Shown here in pieces: positions 31,280 to 42,195 of a stretch of DNA of 42,195 bases. The notes under the pieces were generated by a model that searched no databases, was not told where the DNA came from, and was given only the letters and a program-made list of their open reading frames with translations. A program made the position numbers and the translations under genes. The first letter of the stretch is position 1, and each line of letters opens with the position of its first letter. The DNA lies in the NCBI GenBank assembly GCA_018241645.1, contig JAFEDL010000026.1, positions 6,349 to 48,543 on the forward strand. Direction: 5' to 3'. This DNA is from Pseudomonadota bacterium. GTDB taxonomy: Bacteria; Pseudomonadota; Gammaproteobacteria; Burkholderiales; SG8-39.

Positions 31280-34200
31280 TCAGGCCGCGAGTTCCTCGCG
31301 CATGCGCAATGCCTCGTCGATGTCCACCGCAACGACCCGCGAGACGCCCGATTCCTGCATCGTCACGCCGACCAGCTGGCTCGCCATTTCCATGGTGATC
31401 TTGTTGTGGCTGATGTACAGGAACTGGGTCTGGGAGGACATTTTCTTCACCAGGTCGCAGAATCGCTGGGTATTCGAGTCGTCCAGCGGCGCATCGACCT
31501 CGTCCAGCAGGCAGAACGGGGCCGGATTGAGCTGGAACAGCGAGAACACGAGAGAGATTGCGGTCAACGCCTTTTCACCGCCGGAAAGCAGGTGGATGCT
31601 GCTGTTGCGCTTGCCCGGGGGATGCGCCATGACCTGCACTCCCGCATCGAGGATCTCCTCGCCGGTCATGATCAGCTTTGCCTCGCCTCCGCCGAACAGC
31701 AGCGGGAACAGCGAGCCGAAATGCCGGTTCACGCTGTCGAAAGTTTCGCGCAGCAGCTCGCGGGTCTCCCGGTCGATCCGGTGGATCGCGTCCTCCAGCG
31801 TCTTGACCGCCTCTTCAAGGTCGGCGGACTGCGAGTCCAGGAATCCCTTCCGCTCACTGCTGGTCTTCAGTTCCTCGAGGGCGGCCAGGTTGACGGCGCC
31901 GAGTTCCGCTATGGACTGGTTGAGCCGCGTGATTTCCGCCTGCAGCGCCGACGGACGGGGCGCGGTTTCGGCCCCGGCAGCGAGGACCGCCTCGTCGGCC
32001 GCAGCTTCCGCCAATTGCGCCGCGAACTGGTCGTGGTTGATGCTGGCCGCCTGCTCCTTTAGCCGCAGTTCCCCGACGCGCTCGCGCAGGGGGTTCATCC
32101 GGGCCTCGATCTGCAGCCGCTCTTCCTCCAGCGCGCGCAACGCGGATGAGGCCGCTTCGACCGTGTTGCGGGCTTCGGCCAGGGTCTTCTCACACCCGAT
32201 GCGCGACTCGATCGCCGCATCGAGCGCCTCGCGCACGGACGGAATCGGGTCGATCGCGAGTTCCTCGGTGAGCTTGACCACATCCAGGTCCGCACGCTCG
32301 ATCTGCTGGTCGACGATGTTGACCGAGTTGTCGATCTCGGTGATCTTGGACACGCATTCCCGCTCGGCATAGATCGCCTCCTGGGCATTGCGCTCCGCCT
32401 GCTGGAGTGCGCGGCGCTGCTCGGAAAGCGCGACTTCCGCGGCGGTGTCGGCCTCCCTGACTTCGGACAATCCGGTCCGCAAGGATTCGATTTCGGCCTG
32501 GATGCCCTGCAGCGCTTGGAGCAGTTCGGCTTTCCGCGCCCGCGCTTTCTGGAGTTCGAGCGCGATGCCTTCAAGCTCGGCCTGGATCTGGCTGCTGCGC
32601 TCACGGTAACGTTCGGCAGCCTGCGTGAGTTTGAGCAATTCGATCCGCGCCTCGTGGATGCTGCCCTGCAGTTCGGCTGCCGCATCGCGTGCGGCCGCAA
32701 GCGCGCCCTGCTTCGCGGCCAGGTCCTGCTCGCGCTCGGCCACCTCCTTGCGAGCCGCCTCGAGCGCGGTTCCCAGGGTGCCGCATCGAACCGTCAAGGC
32801 CTCGATTTCCGCCTGCCGGACCAGGAGCCCGGAGTCGGTCGCGTCGGGCGCGTGATAACTGACCGTATGCCGGGAATAGCGATGGCCTTCCCGGTTGACG
32901 AGCGACGCGCCTGCAGGCAGGGCCGCGCATACTTCCCCGGTCGGCGTTCCGTCGAAGGCATACATTCCCGACAACCAGTCCTCGATGGCGCCAGCCAGAG
33001 CCTGATCGGTCGCGGTTATCTTCGCCGACAGCGGCGCGTGCCCGCCCTGCGGACCCCGCTCCGCTCCCAGCGCAGCGGCGTAGAAACTCGCCTTTGCAGG
33101 CGGCTTGTCAGTCGCAAAAGCCGACAGCATTTCGCCAGAGTCCATCTGGTGCGCATGCAGCCGCTCCCTGAGGACGGCCTCGACCGCGGTCTCCCAACCG
33201 GGTTCGATCCGGAGCTTCTCCCAGAACCTGGGCAAACCGGACAGGCCGTGACGTTCCAGCCACTCGACCAGCTTGCCGTCTTCGGCCACGGACTCCTGGA
33301 TCTGCCGCAGGGTGGCCAATTGCGCTTCCGCCGCGCTGTGCTCGCGAAGCGCCTCGTTCAACCGGCCGACGGCGGCCTGGCGCTCGCGCTCAAGCGCGCT
33401 GCAGGATTCCTGCAGCGCGGCCGTCTCGGCCTGCGCCTCCTCGATGCCGCGTTCGAGCTCCGCTACCCTGGTCTCGTGATCATGCAGGGCCTGGGTATCG
33501 GGCTGGTCCAGGGTTTCCATCTCAGCCTTGAGCCGTTCGTCCCGCTGCTCCAGGGAGAGGACAGACCGCTCCGAATGGCTCAGGTTGGTCTGCTCGAGCT
33601 GGAAACGGCTCTCGGCCTGCATGGACTGGCTGCGCACCTCGTTGAGCCTGTCCTGCGCAACGCGGAATGCCTGCTCCGCGTGCGGGAGCTTTTCGGCCTC
33701 GGCCGCCAAGGCACGCTGCGTGTCTTCGACCTTCTGCTTCGCGCCCCCCTGCCGGTTCGCCCACATGTGCAGGGCCTGGGTGAGCTGCGAGCGCTGCTCG
33801 CGCCAGGAACCCAGCTGCGCGCGCAGTTCGATGTGCCGGTTCTCCAGCCGCTGGCGGGTTTCCTCGACGTGGCGCAGCTCCGACTCATGCCGGGCAACTT
33901 CCGTGTTCGCCCCATAGAGCGCCGCCTGCGCGGCGTTCAGGCCGTCGCCCGCCGTGTAGTGCGCGCTGCGCGCCGACTCGATGTGGCTCTCGGTTTCGCG
34001 CAGCCGTGCCGTCTCGCCTTCCAGCTCGTTCGTCGTCCGGACGATTTCCTGCGCGTGCCTCTCGCGTTCTGCCGCAGCGTCGCGCCTGCGCAGGTACCAG
34101 AGCAGCTGCTGTTTGAGCTGCAGGTCAGACTGGAACTCCTGGTAGCGGCTCGCCACCTCGGCCTGTTTTTCGAGCTTCTCGATCTGCGTGCCGAGCTCGG

Positions 34201-34795
34201 TGCGGATGTCGGTGACCCGCGACAGGTTGTCGCGCGTGTCCGAGAGGCGGTTCTCCGTTTCGCGGCGCCGCTCCTTGTATTTCGAGATGCCGGCGGCCTC
34301 TTCGAGGAACACGCGCAGCTCTTCCGGCTTGGCCTCGATGACCCGGGAAATCATCCCCTGTTCGACGATCGCATAGGCGCGCGGCCCCAGGCCCGTGCCG
34401 AGGAATATGTCGGTGATGTCGCGCCTGCGCACGTGCGTGTTGTTGATGTAGTAGGCGGATTCACCGTCCCGCTGGAGGACCCGCTTCACCGAAATCTCGG
34501 CGTACTGCGACCATTGCCCGGTGGCGCGGCCCAGCGTGTTGTCGAAAATCAGCTCGACGCTGGCGCGCGCCAGGGGCTTGCGATTCACCGAGCCGTTGAA
34601 GATGACGTCCATCATCGAGTCGCCGCGCAGCGCGGAAGCGCGGGTTTCTCCGAGCACCCAGCGGACCGCATCGATCACGTTGGACTTTCCGCACCCGTTC
34701 GGGCCGACGATCCCTACGAGCTGGCCGGGGACGTGTATCGAGGTTGGGTCGACGAACGATTTGAAGCCGGAGAGTTTGAGCTGGGTGAGGCGCAC
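31280..34795 (-). CDS. smc: Chromosome partition protein SMC
   Basis: SMC is the ATPase of the bacterial condensin that compacts and separates chromosomes, normally with ScpA and ScpB. The 1171-residue protein has the Walker A site GPNGCGKS (31-38), the Q-loop region, two long Glu/Arg/Gln-rich coiled coils (about 165-500 and 660-1010), a hinge between them (about 510-660, with [24 protein letters not shown]), and the C-terminal ATPase half with signature [11 protein letters not shown] (about 1065-1080) and Walker [14 protein letters not shown]. The start is a GTG giving [14 protein letters not shown]; no ATG fits and no Shine-Dalgarno is seen. It heads the operon down to def and is divergent from queF. 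Confidence 0.97.
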   Translation of the reverse strand: MRLTQLKLSGFKSFVDPTSIHVPGQLVGIVGPNGCGKSNVIDAVRWVLGETRASALRGDSMMDVIFNGSVNRKPLARASVELIFDNTLGRATGQWSQYAEISVKRVLQRDGESAYYINNTHVRRRDITDIFLGTGLGPRAYAIVEQGMISRVIEAKPEELRVFLEEAAGISKYKERRRETENRLSDTRDNLSRVTDIRTELGTQIEKLEKQAEVASRYQEFQSDLQLKQQLLWYLRRRDAAAERERHAQEIVRTTNELEGETARLRETESHIESARSAHYTAGDGLNAAQAALYGANTEVARHESELRHVEETRQRLENRHIELRAQLGSWREQRSQLTQALHMWANRQGGAKQKVEDTQRALAAEAEKLPHAEQAFRVAQDRLNEVRSQSMQAESRFQLEQTNLSHSERSVLSLEQRDERLKAEMETLDQPDTQALHDHETRVAELERGIEEAQAETAALQESCSALERERQAAVGRLNEALREHSAAEAQLATLRQIQESVAEDGKLVEWLERHGLSGLPRFWEKLRIEPGWETAVEAVLRERLHAHQMDSGEMLSAFATDKPPAKASFYAAALGAERGPQGGHAPLSAKITATDQALAGAIEDWLSGMYAFDGTPTGEVCAALPAGASLVNREGHRYSRHTVSYHAPDATDSGLLVRQAEIEALTVRCGTLGTALEAARKEVAEREQDLAAKQGALAAARDAAAELQGSIHEARIELLKLTQAAERYRERSSQIQAELEGIALELQKARARKAELLQALQGIQAEIESLRTGLSEVREADTAAEVALSEQRRALQQAERNAQEAIYAERECVSKITEIDNSVNIVDQQIERADLDVVKLTEELAIDPIPSVREALDAAIESRIGCEKTLAEARNTVEAASSALRALEEERLQIEARMNPLRERVGELRLKEQAASINHDQFAAQLAEAAADEAVLAAGAETAPRPSALQAEITRLNQSIAELGAVNLAALEELKTSSERKGFLDSQSADLEEAVKTLEDAIHRIDRETRELLRETFDSVNRHFGSLFPLLFGGGEAKLIMTGEEILDAGVQVMAHPPGKRNSSIHLLSGGEKALTAISLVFSLFQLNPAPFCLLDEVDAPLDDSNTQRFCDLVKKMSSQTQFLYISHNKITMEMASQLVGVTMQESGVSRVVAVDIDEALRMREELAA

Positions 34796-34936
34796 GTAGG
34801 CTTGTTTTGTTCTGGAGGGTTGACGGCCGCGGCAGGAGCGAATGCAGCTCGAAACTGGCCCGAATCTGCCACGGAAATTCAGCGGGCTATGATACCATTT
34901 TCGCGCTCGCACCTCCGCAACCTCCGCCCTCCGTTG

Positions 34937-35359
34937 ATGCCTTCCAGACCCAGCACCCGGCTGCAGACTTTTCCGAATCCGAACCCGGAGCGGGACTATC
35001 GCATTCATATGGAGATCCCGGAGTTCAGCTGCCTGTGCCCGATGACCGGCCAGCCGGATTTCGCCACGCTCCTGCTCGATTACGTCCCGGACAAGACTTG
35101 CGTCGAACTGAAGTCGCTGAAACTCTACGTATGGTCGTATCGCGACATGGGCGCGTACCACGAGGCCGTGACCAACAGGATCCTGGGCGACCTGGTCGCC
35201 GCAACCCGGCCGCGATACCTGAGGCTTGCGGCACGCTTCAACGTGCGCGGCGGAATCTTCACCACGATCGTGGTTGACCACCGCAAGCGCGGCTGGCGCC
35301 CCGCCCCGTTCGTGCCGCTCGATTCGTTTCCGCCCGCCGACCCCCACGCCGCCGCCTGA
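34937..35359 (+). CDS. queF: NADPH-dependent 7-cyano-7-deazaguanine reductase (type I)
   Basis: QueF reduces preQ0 to preQ1 in queuosine synthesis for tRNA wobble bases. The 140-residue form is the short, single-domain (T-fold) type. It has CPMTGQPDF, with Cys34 forming the thioimide to the nitrile and Asp41 the likely proton donor, and the hallmark ELKSLKLY (57-64), followed by [15 protein letters not shown] and [12 protein letters not shown]. The ATG is chosen because [19 protein letters not shown] matches close homologues. It is the first gene of a plus-strand operon with dapC 14 bases on. The 141-base gap to smc holds TATGAT at 34888-34893 but no convincing -35. Confidence 0.95.
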   Translation: MPSRPSTRLQTFPNPNPERDYRIHMEIPEFSCLCPMTGQPDFATLLLDYVPDKTCVELKSLKLYVWSYRDMGAYHEAVTNRILGDLVAATRPRYLRLAARFNVRGGIFTTIVVDHRKRGWRPAPFVPLDSFPPADPHAAA

Positions 35360-35373
35360 GGCGCCGCCCGTCC

Positions 35374-36564
35374 GTGAATCCACGCCTGGCGCACCTGCAG
35401 CCGTATCCATTCGAGAAGCTGCGCATCCTGCTCTCCGGGGTGACCCCGAACCCGGGCCTGGCCCCGATCAACCTGTCCATCGGCGAGCCCAAGCACGCCA
35501 CGCCCGAACTGGTGAAGTCCGCGCTGGTCGGCGCGCTTGACGGCCTGTCGGCCTATCCGGCGACCGCGGGACTGCCCGAACTGCGGGAGGCGATTGCAGG
35601 ATGGCTGATGCGCCGCTACGCGCTGGCCTCGGTCGACCCGGCAACCCAGGTCATCCCGGTGAACGGATCGCGCGAAGCGCTGTTCTCGTTCGCCCAGACC
35701 GTAATCGACCCCTCCGGCGGCGACGCCCTGGTCGCATGCCCGAACCCGTTCTACCAGATTTACGAAGGTGCCGCGGTGCTGGCCGGTGCGACGCCTGTGT
35801 TCCTGAACGCTACCGCCGAGACGGGATTCAAGGTCGATTACCGCTGCGTGGAGGACTCGGCCTGGCGGAAAGTGCAGCTGGTCTATGCATGCTCGCCCTC
35901 CAACCCGAGCGGCGCGGTCATGAACCTGGAGGACTGGCGCCTCCTGTTCGAACTTTCGGACCGCCACGGGTTCGTGATCGCATCCGACGAATGCTATTCG
36001 GAACTCTACTACGACGAATCGCGCCCCCCGCTGGGCGCCTTGCAGGCGGCCGAACAGCTCGGCCGAAGGGGGTTTCCGCGCCTGGTGGTCTTCTCCAGCC
36101 TTTCCAAACGCTCGAATGCCCCCGGGATGCGCTCGGGTTTCGTCGCGGGGGACGCGGCGCTCCTCAAGAGCTACCTGCTCTACCGTACTTACCACGGCAG
36201 CGCGATGAGCGTGACGGTGCAGCGCGCGTCGATTGCCGCCTGGCGGGACGAGGCGCATGTGGTGGAGAACCGCCGCCTGTACGCGGAGAAGTACCGGGCG
36301 GTGATGCCGCTGCTGGAGGGGACACTCAAGGCCGGGATGCCCGACGGGGGGTTCTACCTGTGGATGCGAACGCCGGCGGACGATGCTGAGTTCGCGAGGG
36401 AACTGCTGCGCGACTATAATGTCCTCGTGCTTCCGGGCAGCTTCCTTGCGCGTGACTGCAACGGCGTGAACCCCGGGCGAAATTACGTACGCATCGCACT
36501 TGTCCAGCCTCAGGCGGAATGTGTCGATGCGATCCGCCGCATCATCAGTTTCATCAAAACCTGA
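35374..36564 (+). CDS. dapC: Succinyldiaminopimelate aminotransferase
   Basis: DapC transfers an amino group from glutamate to N-succinyl-2-amino-6-ketopimelate in lysine and peptidoglycan precursor synthesis. The 396-residue fold-type I PLP enzyme has INLSIGEPKHATP (about 28-40), YPATAGLPELREAIAGW, ACPNPFYQIYEGAA, CSPSNPSGAV, ASDECYSELYYDE, and the lysine that binds PLP, Lys245, in SLSKRSNAPGMRSG. The SNAPG motif separates the DapC group from general aspartate aminotransferases. It begins with GTG, 14 bases after queF, and dapD follows after 6 bases, which fixes the pathway assignment. Confidence 0.96.
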   Translation: MNPRLAHLQPYPFEKLRILLSGVTPNPGLAPINLSIGEPKHATPELVKSALVGALDGLSAYPATAGLPELREAIAGWLMRRYALASVDPATQVIPVNGSREALFSFAQTVIDPSGGDALVACPNPFYQIYEGAAVLAGATPVFLNATAETGFKVDYRCVEDSAWRKVQLVYACSPSNPSGAVMNLEDWRLLFELSDRHGFVIASDECYSELYYDESRPPLGALQAAEQLGRRGFPRLVVFSSLSKRSNAPGMRSGFVAGDAALLKSYLLYRTYHGSAMSVTVQRASIAAWRDEAHVVENRRLYAEKYRAVMPLLEGTLKAGMPDGGFYLWMRTPADDAEFARELLRDYNVLVLPGSFLARDCNGVNPGRNYVRIALVQPQAECVDAIRRIISFIKT

Positions 36565-36570
36565 CAGGCC

Positions 36571-37392
36571 ATGCACGACGTCCAGAAAATCATCGACCAG
36601 GCGTGGGAAGACCGCGCCAGCCTGAACCCCTCCTCGGCGCCTGCAGCCGTGCGCGAAGCAGTGGAGCACGTGATCGCCGGCCTGGATTCCGGTTCGCTGC
36701 GCGTATGCGAGAAGGTGGCAGGGGCGTGGACCACGCACCAATGGATAAAGAAAGCCGTGCTGATTTCCTTCCGCCTCGCCGACAACAGCGTGATGCCCGG
36801 CGGCGCGACCCAGTACTACGACAAGGTACCGAGCAAGTTTGCCGGCTACGACGCAGGCAAGTTCGCGGCCGGGGGCTTCAGGGTCGTCCCGCCGGCGATG
36901 GCGCGGCGCGGCGCGTTCGTGGCGAAGAACGTCGTCCTCATGCCCTCCTACGTCAACATCGGCGCATACGTGGACGAGGGAACCATGGTCGACACCTGGG
37001 CCACGGTCGGTTCCTGCGCGCAGATCGGCAAGAACGTCCACCTTTCCGGCGGGGTCGGCATCGGTGGCGTGCTGGAGCCGATCCAGGCGAACCCGGTGAT
37101 CATCGAGGACAATTGCTTTGTCGGCGCGCGCTCGGAAGTGGTCGAGGGCGTGATCGTGGAGGAGAACAGCGTGATCTCGATGGGCGTATTCCTCGGGCAG
37201 AGCACGCGCATCTACGACCGCACGACCGGCGAGACGCTGTATGGCCGCGTGCCCGCCGGTTCGGTGGTCGTGCCGGGCACGCTGCCGTCGGCGGACGGCA
37301 AGTACGGCCTGTACTGCGCGGTGATCGTCAAGCGCGTGGACGCCAAGACGCGCGCCAAGACGAGCCTGAACGAGCTGCTGCGCGGCGACTGA
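36571..37392 (+). CDS. dapD: 2,3,4,5-tetrahydropyridine-2,6-dicarboxylate N-succinyltransferase
   Basis: DapD succinylates tetrahydrodipicolinate with succinyl-CoA, the step before DapC. The 273-residue trimeric enzyme has an N-terminal helical domain (to about 95, with [25 protein letters not shown]) and a left-handed beta helix of hexapeptide repeats (about 105-245; [31 protein letters not shown] segment, then [24 protein letters not shown]). The C-terminal strand [11 protein letters not shown] is typical. It lies 6 bases after dapC and 35 before pilU. Exactly the family length. Confidence 0.98.
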   Translation: MHDVQKIIDQAWEDRASLNPSSAPAAVREAVEHVIAGLDSGSLRVCEKVAGAWTTHQWIKKAVLISFRLADNSVMPGGATQYYDKVPSKFAGYDAGKFAAGGFRVVPPAMARRGAFVAKNVVLMPSYVNIGAYVDEGTMVDTWATVGSCAQIGKNVHLSGGVGIGGVLEPIQANPVIIEDNCFVGARSEVVEGVIVEENSVISMGVFLGQSTRIYDRTTGETLYGRVPAGSVVVPGTLPSADGKYGLYCAVIVKRVDAKTRAKTSLNELLRGD

Positions 37393-37396
37393 GTAG

Positions 37397-39756
<2,360 letters not shown>

Positions 39757-39757
<1 letters not shown>

Positions 39758-39762
39758 GGAGG
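39757..39762 (+). promoter_or_regulatory. Ribosome binding site before the CTG start of prmB
   Basis: AGGAGG, starting on the last base of the dapE stop codon, lies five bases before CTG at 39768-39770. No ATG, GTG or TTG is in frame within 180 bases after it, so it supports CTG as the start. Confidence 0.6.
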
Positions 39763-39767
39763 ACTTC

Positions 39768-40655
39768 CTGGCCCCCCGTCCCCGTCCACAGACGGTCGCC
39801 GCAGCCATCCAGGGCATCGCCAGGCGGTTCGGCGCCGCCCGCCTGGCGTACGGCCACGGGACGCTCAACGCGCGCGAGGAGGCCGCCTGGATCGTCCTGC
39901 ACGCCTGCCGGATTCCTTTCGACGCATTTGCGCAGCAGGCGGCCCGTGAATTGTCTGCGGCCGAAACACGCCGCATCGAAAAACTGGCCGGGCGCCGGAT
40001 TCGTGATCGGATTCCCGCCGCGTACCTGACCCACGAGGCCTGGCTGGGGGACTTCCGCTTCTATGTGGACCGGCGCGTGATCGTGCCGCGTTCGTTCATC
40101 GCCGAACTCCTCCCGGACGGCGTAGCGCCCTTCCTGCAGCGTCCGGTGCGCACAGCCCTCGACATGTGCACAGGCTCAGGGTGCCTCGCGGTACTCCTGG
40201 CGCACGCTTTCCCGGGCGCGAGGGTGGACGGGATAGACCTGTCGGCCGGTGCACTGGCGGTAGCCCGGCGCAACGTGGCGGCCTACCGGCTCGCCAGCCG
40301 CATCCGCCTCGCAAAATCGAACTTGTTCGATGCGGTCCCGGCCAGGCGCCGCTATGACCTCATTGTCAGCAACCCGCCGTATGTCGATGCGGCGAGCATG
40401 AGGCGCCTGCCGGACGAATACCGGTCGGAGCCCCGGGTGGCGCTCGCGGGCGGCACGGATGGCCTGGTGCTGGTGCACCGGATCCTCGAAGGCGCCAGGC
40501 GGCACCTCAATCCGCGCGGGGCACTGGTCTGCGAGATCGGCCACAACCGGAAGGCGCTGGAACGCGCCTGTCCGCGCGCGCCGTTCACCTGGCTGGATAC
40601 CAGCGCAGGGGACGGCTATGTGTTCCTGCTGGAGCGGGAGCAGATCCCTGCCTGA
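39768..40655 (+). CDS. prmB: Ribosomal protein L3 N5-glutamine methyltransferase, CTG start
   Basis: PrmB methylates a glutamine of ribosomal protein L3 with S-adenosylmethionine. From CTG the protein has 295 residues, near the E. coli length of 310. The N-terminal helical part contains GHGTLNAREEAAWIVLHA, typical of PrmB, and IPAAYLTHEAWLGDFRFYVD follows. The SAM domain has ALDMCTGSGCLAVLLA and the catalytic NPPY at 202-205. The first conventional start in frame is a TTG at 39951, which would remove 61 conserved residues. The CTG has AGGAGG five bases before it. A base error turning ATG into CTG is the alternative. It is 10 bases after dapE. Confidence 0.9.
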   Translation: MAPRPRPQTVAAAIQGIARRFGAARLAYGHGTLNAREEAAWIVLHACRIPFDAFAQQAARELSAAETRRIEKLAGRRIRDRIPAAYLTHEAWLGDFRFYVDRRVIVPRSFIAELLPDGVAPFLQRPVRTALDMCTGSGCLAVLLAHAFPGARVDGIDLSAGALAVARRNVAAYRLASRIRLAKSNLFDAVPARRRYDLIVSNPPYVDAASMRRLPDEYRSEPRVALAGGTDGLVLVHRILEGARRHLNPRGALVCEIGHNRKALERACPRAPFTWLDTSAGDGYVFLLEREQIPA

Positions 40656-40672
40656 AACCGCGGGGAAGCCGA

Positions 40673-40748
40673 TGGGGTGGCCGATGGGATTCGAACCCAC
40701 AACAACCAGAATCACAATCTGGGACTCTACCGTTGAGCTACGGCCACC
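40673..40748 (-). tRNA. tRNA-His (GTG)
   Basis: The minus strand folds into a complete cloverleaf. The anticodon stem and loop CCAGA-TTGTGAT-TCTGG gives anticodon GTG. The sequence begins GGTGGCCG and ends CGGCCACC-CCA, so the extra 5' G characteristic of histidine tRNA faces the discriminator C. CCA is encoded (40673-40675). It is the last of three tRNAs in one transcript; no U-rich terminator is seen after it. Confidence 0.95.
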
Positions 40749-40776
40749 ACTGTTCCGACATTATCGCAAAAGACTT

Positions 40777-40853
40777 TGGCCTGCCCGGCGGGAATCGAAC
40801 CCACAACCCCCAGCTTAGAAGGCTGGTGCTCTATCCAGTTGAGCTACGGGCAG
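40777..40853 (-). tRNA. tRNA-Arg (TCT)
   Basis: The minus strand gives a 77-base cloverleaf with acceptor CTGCCCG/CGGGCAG, anticodon arm CCAGC-CTTCTAA-GCTGG (anticodon TCT, reads AGA and AGG), T arm GTGGG-TTCGATT-CCCGC and encoded CCA at 40777-40779. It serves codons that are rare in this high-GC genome. The 5' base is C rather than the common G. It is the middle gene of the operon. Confidence 0.94.
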
Positions 40854-40866
40854 CCGGGCAAACCTC

Positions 40867-40943
40867 TGGTCGGGGTGAGAGGATTTGAACCTCCGACATC
40901 CTGGTCCCAAACCAGGCGCGCTACCAGGCTGCGCTACACCCCG
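40867..40943 (-). tRNA. tRNA-Pro (TGG)
   Basis: The minus strand gives a 77-base cloverleaf: acceptor CGGGGTG/CACCCCG, anticodon arm CCTGG-TTTGGGA-CCAGG (anticodon TGG), T arm GGAGG-TTCAAAT-CCTCT and encoded CCA at 40867-40869. It is the first of the tRNA-Pro/Arg/His group and lies 13 bases before tRNA-Arg. Confidence 0.95.
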
Positions 40944-40955
40944 AAAAGGGCACGA

Positions 40956-40984
40956 ATAATACGCCGTTCCCACTGGCGCAGCAA
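40956..40984 (-). promoter_or_regulatory. Promoter of the tRNA-Pro/Arg/His operon
   Basis: On the minus strand TTGCTG (40979-40984) and TATTAT (40956-40961) are separated by exactly 17 bases. The bases after the -10 read TCGTGCCC, a GC-rich discriminator of the kind found at stable-RNA promoters repressed by ppGpp and DksA. Transcription would begin only a few bases before the tRNA-Pro 5' end at 40943. Confidence 0.6.
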
Positions 40985-41010
40985 CGCGTAATTCAGCCCT
41001 CCGGCGTTGC

Positions 41011-41039
41011 TTGCGGGAGGGGTGCTTTTCTGCTACAAA
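41011..41039 (+). promoter_or_regulatory. Probable dksA promoter
   Basis: TTGCGG (41011-41016) and TACAAA (41034-41039) are 17 bases apart and face dksA, giving a leader of about 25 bases. It is back to back with the tRNA promoter, with 26 bases between the two -35 boxes. Confidence 0.5.
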
Positions 41040-41070
41040 GCCGCTTTCCTTTTTCCCGCACAGGATTCAA

Positions 41071-41496
41071 ATGGCACTGGAATTGGCCCGGAAGAGCTTC
41101 ACGCCGTACGCCCCCAAGAAGGGGGAGGAGTACATGAGCGCGAAGCAGCGCCAGCACTTCCGCAAGATCCTCGAGCAGATCAAGTCCGAACTGTCCGAAG
41201 AGATCGACCGGACCGTCCACACGATGCAGGACGAGGCCACAGTGTTCGCCGACCCGAACGACCGGGCGAGCCAGGAGTCCGACATTGCCCTGGAACTGCG
41301 CAACCGCGACCGGGAACGCAAGCTGATCAAGAAGATCGACGAAACCATCGGGCGGATCGAGGCGGACGAGTACGGGTATTGCGACAGCTGCGGGGTCGAG
41401 ATCGGCCTGAAGCGCCTGGAAGCGCGCCCGACGGCCACGCTGTGCATCGACTGCAAGACCCTCGACGAACTGAGGGAGAAGCAGGTAGCAAAATAG
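41071..41496 (+). CDS. dksA: RNA polymerase-binding transcription factor DksA
   Basis: DksA enters the RNA polymerase secondary channel and, with ppGpp, shuts down stable-RNA promoters in the stringent response. The 141-residue protein has a coiled coil (about 25-100) with the acidic tip DPNDRASQE, where Asp61, Asp64 and Ala66 match the essential Asp71, Asp74 and Ala76 of E. coli. The C-terminal zinc finger CDSC (104-107) and CIDC (125-128) has all four cysteines, so it is the zinc-bound form. The start at MALELARK is chosen over an ATG 20 codons upstream that lies within the promoter. It is divergent from a tRNA operon and convergent with pnp. Confidence 0.97.
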   Translation: MALELARKSFTPYAPKKGEEYMSAKQRQHFRKILEQIKSELSEEIDRTVHTMQDEATVFADPNDRASQESDIALELRNRDRERKLIKKIDETIGRIEADEYGYCDSCGVEIGLKRLEARPTATLCIDCKTLDELREKQVAK

Positions 41497-41510
41497 CTTC
41501 CTGACCGGCA

Positions 41511-41540
41511 AAAAAAAGGGGCGCCTCGGCGCCCCTTTTT
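41511..41540. terminator. Bidirectional intrinsic terminator between dksA and pnp
   Basis: A 7-base stem (41518-41524 GGGGCGC with 41529-41535 GCGCCCC) around a CTCG loop is flanked by seven A on the left and five T on the right, so it gives a stem followed by U in both directions. It lies 14 bases after the dksA stop and 16 before the pnp stop, exactly where two convergent genes need it. Confidence 0.88.
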
Positions 41541-41556
41541 CGTTTAACGCAATCGC

Positions 41557-42195
41557 TCAGCTTTGCTGGGCCGCCGGCGCAGGGGCATTCACCGCCTTCA
41601 TCGACAGGCGCAGGCGCCCCTTGTCGTCCGCCTCCAGCACCTTGACCTTGACGGCCTGGCCTTCCTTGAGGTGATCGGCCACCGCGTTGACCCGCTCGTT
41701 GCTGATCTGCGAGATGTGCAGCAGGCCGTCGCGACCCGGAAGGATGCTCACGATGGCGCCGAAATCCAGCAGACGCAGGACCGTGCCGTCGTACACCTTG
41801 CCGACCTCGACGTCCGCGGTCAGTTCCTGGATCTTCTTCTTCGCCAGTTCGCCGCCGTCCGCGCTGGTCGAGGCGATCGAGATCGTGCCGTCGTCCTGGA
41901 TCTCGATGGTGGTGCCGGTCTCTTCCTGCAGCCCGCGGATCACCACGCCGCCCTTGCCGATCACGTCGCGGATCTTCTCGGGGTTGATCTTCAGCTTGAT
42001 GATGCGCGGCGCGAACGTGGAGATCTCGGTGCGCGAGCCGCCCATCGCCTGTTTCATGTGCTCCAGGATGTGGACGCGGCCTTCGCGCGCCTGGTTCAGG
42101 GCGACCAGCATGATTTCCTTGGTGATCGACTCGATCTTCAGGTCCATCTGCAGGGCGGTTATCCCCTTGTCTGTGCCGGCCACCTTGAAGTCCAT
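41557..42195 (-). CDS. pnp: Polyribonucleotide nucleotidyltransferase, C-terminal part (cut by window edge)
   Basis: PNPase degrades RNA by phosphorolysis from the 3' end as part of the degradosome. The last 212 residues are present. They comprise the end of the second RNase PH core ([17 protein letters not shown], with conserved acidic residues), the KH domain ([19 protein letters not shown], with GKGG near 80-83 of this fragment), and the S1 domain (about 130-200, [21 protein letters not shown] and GLLHISQI). An Ala/Pro-rich tail of about 12 residues ends the protein. The frame stays open to the window edge; the methionine there is internal. rpsO, the usual upstream neighbour, would lie outside. 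Confidence 0.97.
   Translation of the reverse strand: MDFKVAGTDKGITALQMDLKIESITKEIMLVALNQAREGRVHILEHMKQAMGGSRTEISTFAPRIIKLKINPEKIRDVIGKGGVVIRGLQEETGTTIEIQDDGTISIASTSADGGELAKKKIQELTADVEVGKVYDGTVLRLLDFGAIVSILPGRDGLLHISQISNERVNAVADHLKEGQAVKVKVLEADDKGRLRLSMKAVNAPAPAAQQS

Noticed and set aside
34888..34893. TATGAT (and TATCAT on the other strand) in the smc-queF gap as promoters
   Set aside because: No acceptable -35 hexamer lies 16-18 bases upstream in either direction, so I did not list them as features.
39951..40655. TTG at 39951 as the prmB start
   Set aside because: It would drop the conserved N-terminal helices and has no ribosome binding site; the open frame upstream encodes recognisable PrmB sequence.

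Overview
The window is a dense, high-GC stretch of bacterial chromosome. It carries about 41 protein-coding genes, three tRNA genes and almost no free DNA; no gap between genes exceeds 300 bases. Gene content and order point to a betaproteobacterium. The evidence is guaA-guaB next to a DUF4124 protein, rnfH, ratA and smpB; the rpsB-to-rnhB envelope cluster in the order frr-uppS-cdsA-dxr-rseP-bamA; smc-zipA-ligA; dapC-dapD-dapE-prmB; and a type I QueF. I cannot name a genus. Both ends cut a gene: guaA at the left edge and pnp at the right.

Layout. (1) 1-3536: GMP synthesis (guaA partial, guaB) on the minus strand, a secreted DUF4124 protein, the rnfH/ratA pair and smpB. (2) 3548-6882: phosphoenolpyruvate synthase ppsA, with its kinase/pyrophosphorylase regulator ppsR divergent to it. 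(3) 6857-21807: a 16-gene minus-strand run read from rpsB down to a trmH-family methyltransferase. It holds translation genes (rpsB, tsf, frr), pyrH, isoprenoid, carrier-lipid and phospholipid precursors (dxr, uppS, cdsA), outer-membrane assembly (rseP, bamA, skp) and lipid A synthesis (lpxD, fabZ, lpxA, lpxB), then rnhB. (4) 22099-25479: map and glnD, divergent from rpsB. (5) 25495-34795: a minus-strand operon smc-zipA-ligA-galU-hpt-mtiP-def. (6) 34937-40655: a plus-strand operon queF-dapC-dapD-pilU-dapE-prmB, in which a pilus-retraction ATPase sits inside the succinylase branch of diaminopimelate synthesis. (7) 40673-42195: a tRNA-Pro/Arg/His operon divergent from dksA, then a bidirectional terminator and pnp.

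The genes are ordinary housekeeping genes, and I find no mobile element, CRISPR array, defence locus or undescribed multi-gene system. Several details deserve a second look. LpxA has a methionine at the acyl-chain ruler position, which predicts C10 selectivity. The methylthioadenosine phosphorylase homologue has Asn/Ala in place of the Asp/Asp base-recognition residues and lies beside hpt, which predicts methylthioinosine phosphorylase activity. prmB has no ATG, GTG or TTG at its true N-terminus and appears to start at CTG behind a strong Shine-Dalgarno. rpsB has a roughly 180-nt leader with a long-range helix closing two bases from its ribosome binding site, and a terminator-like hairpin separates rpsB from tsf.
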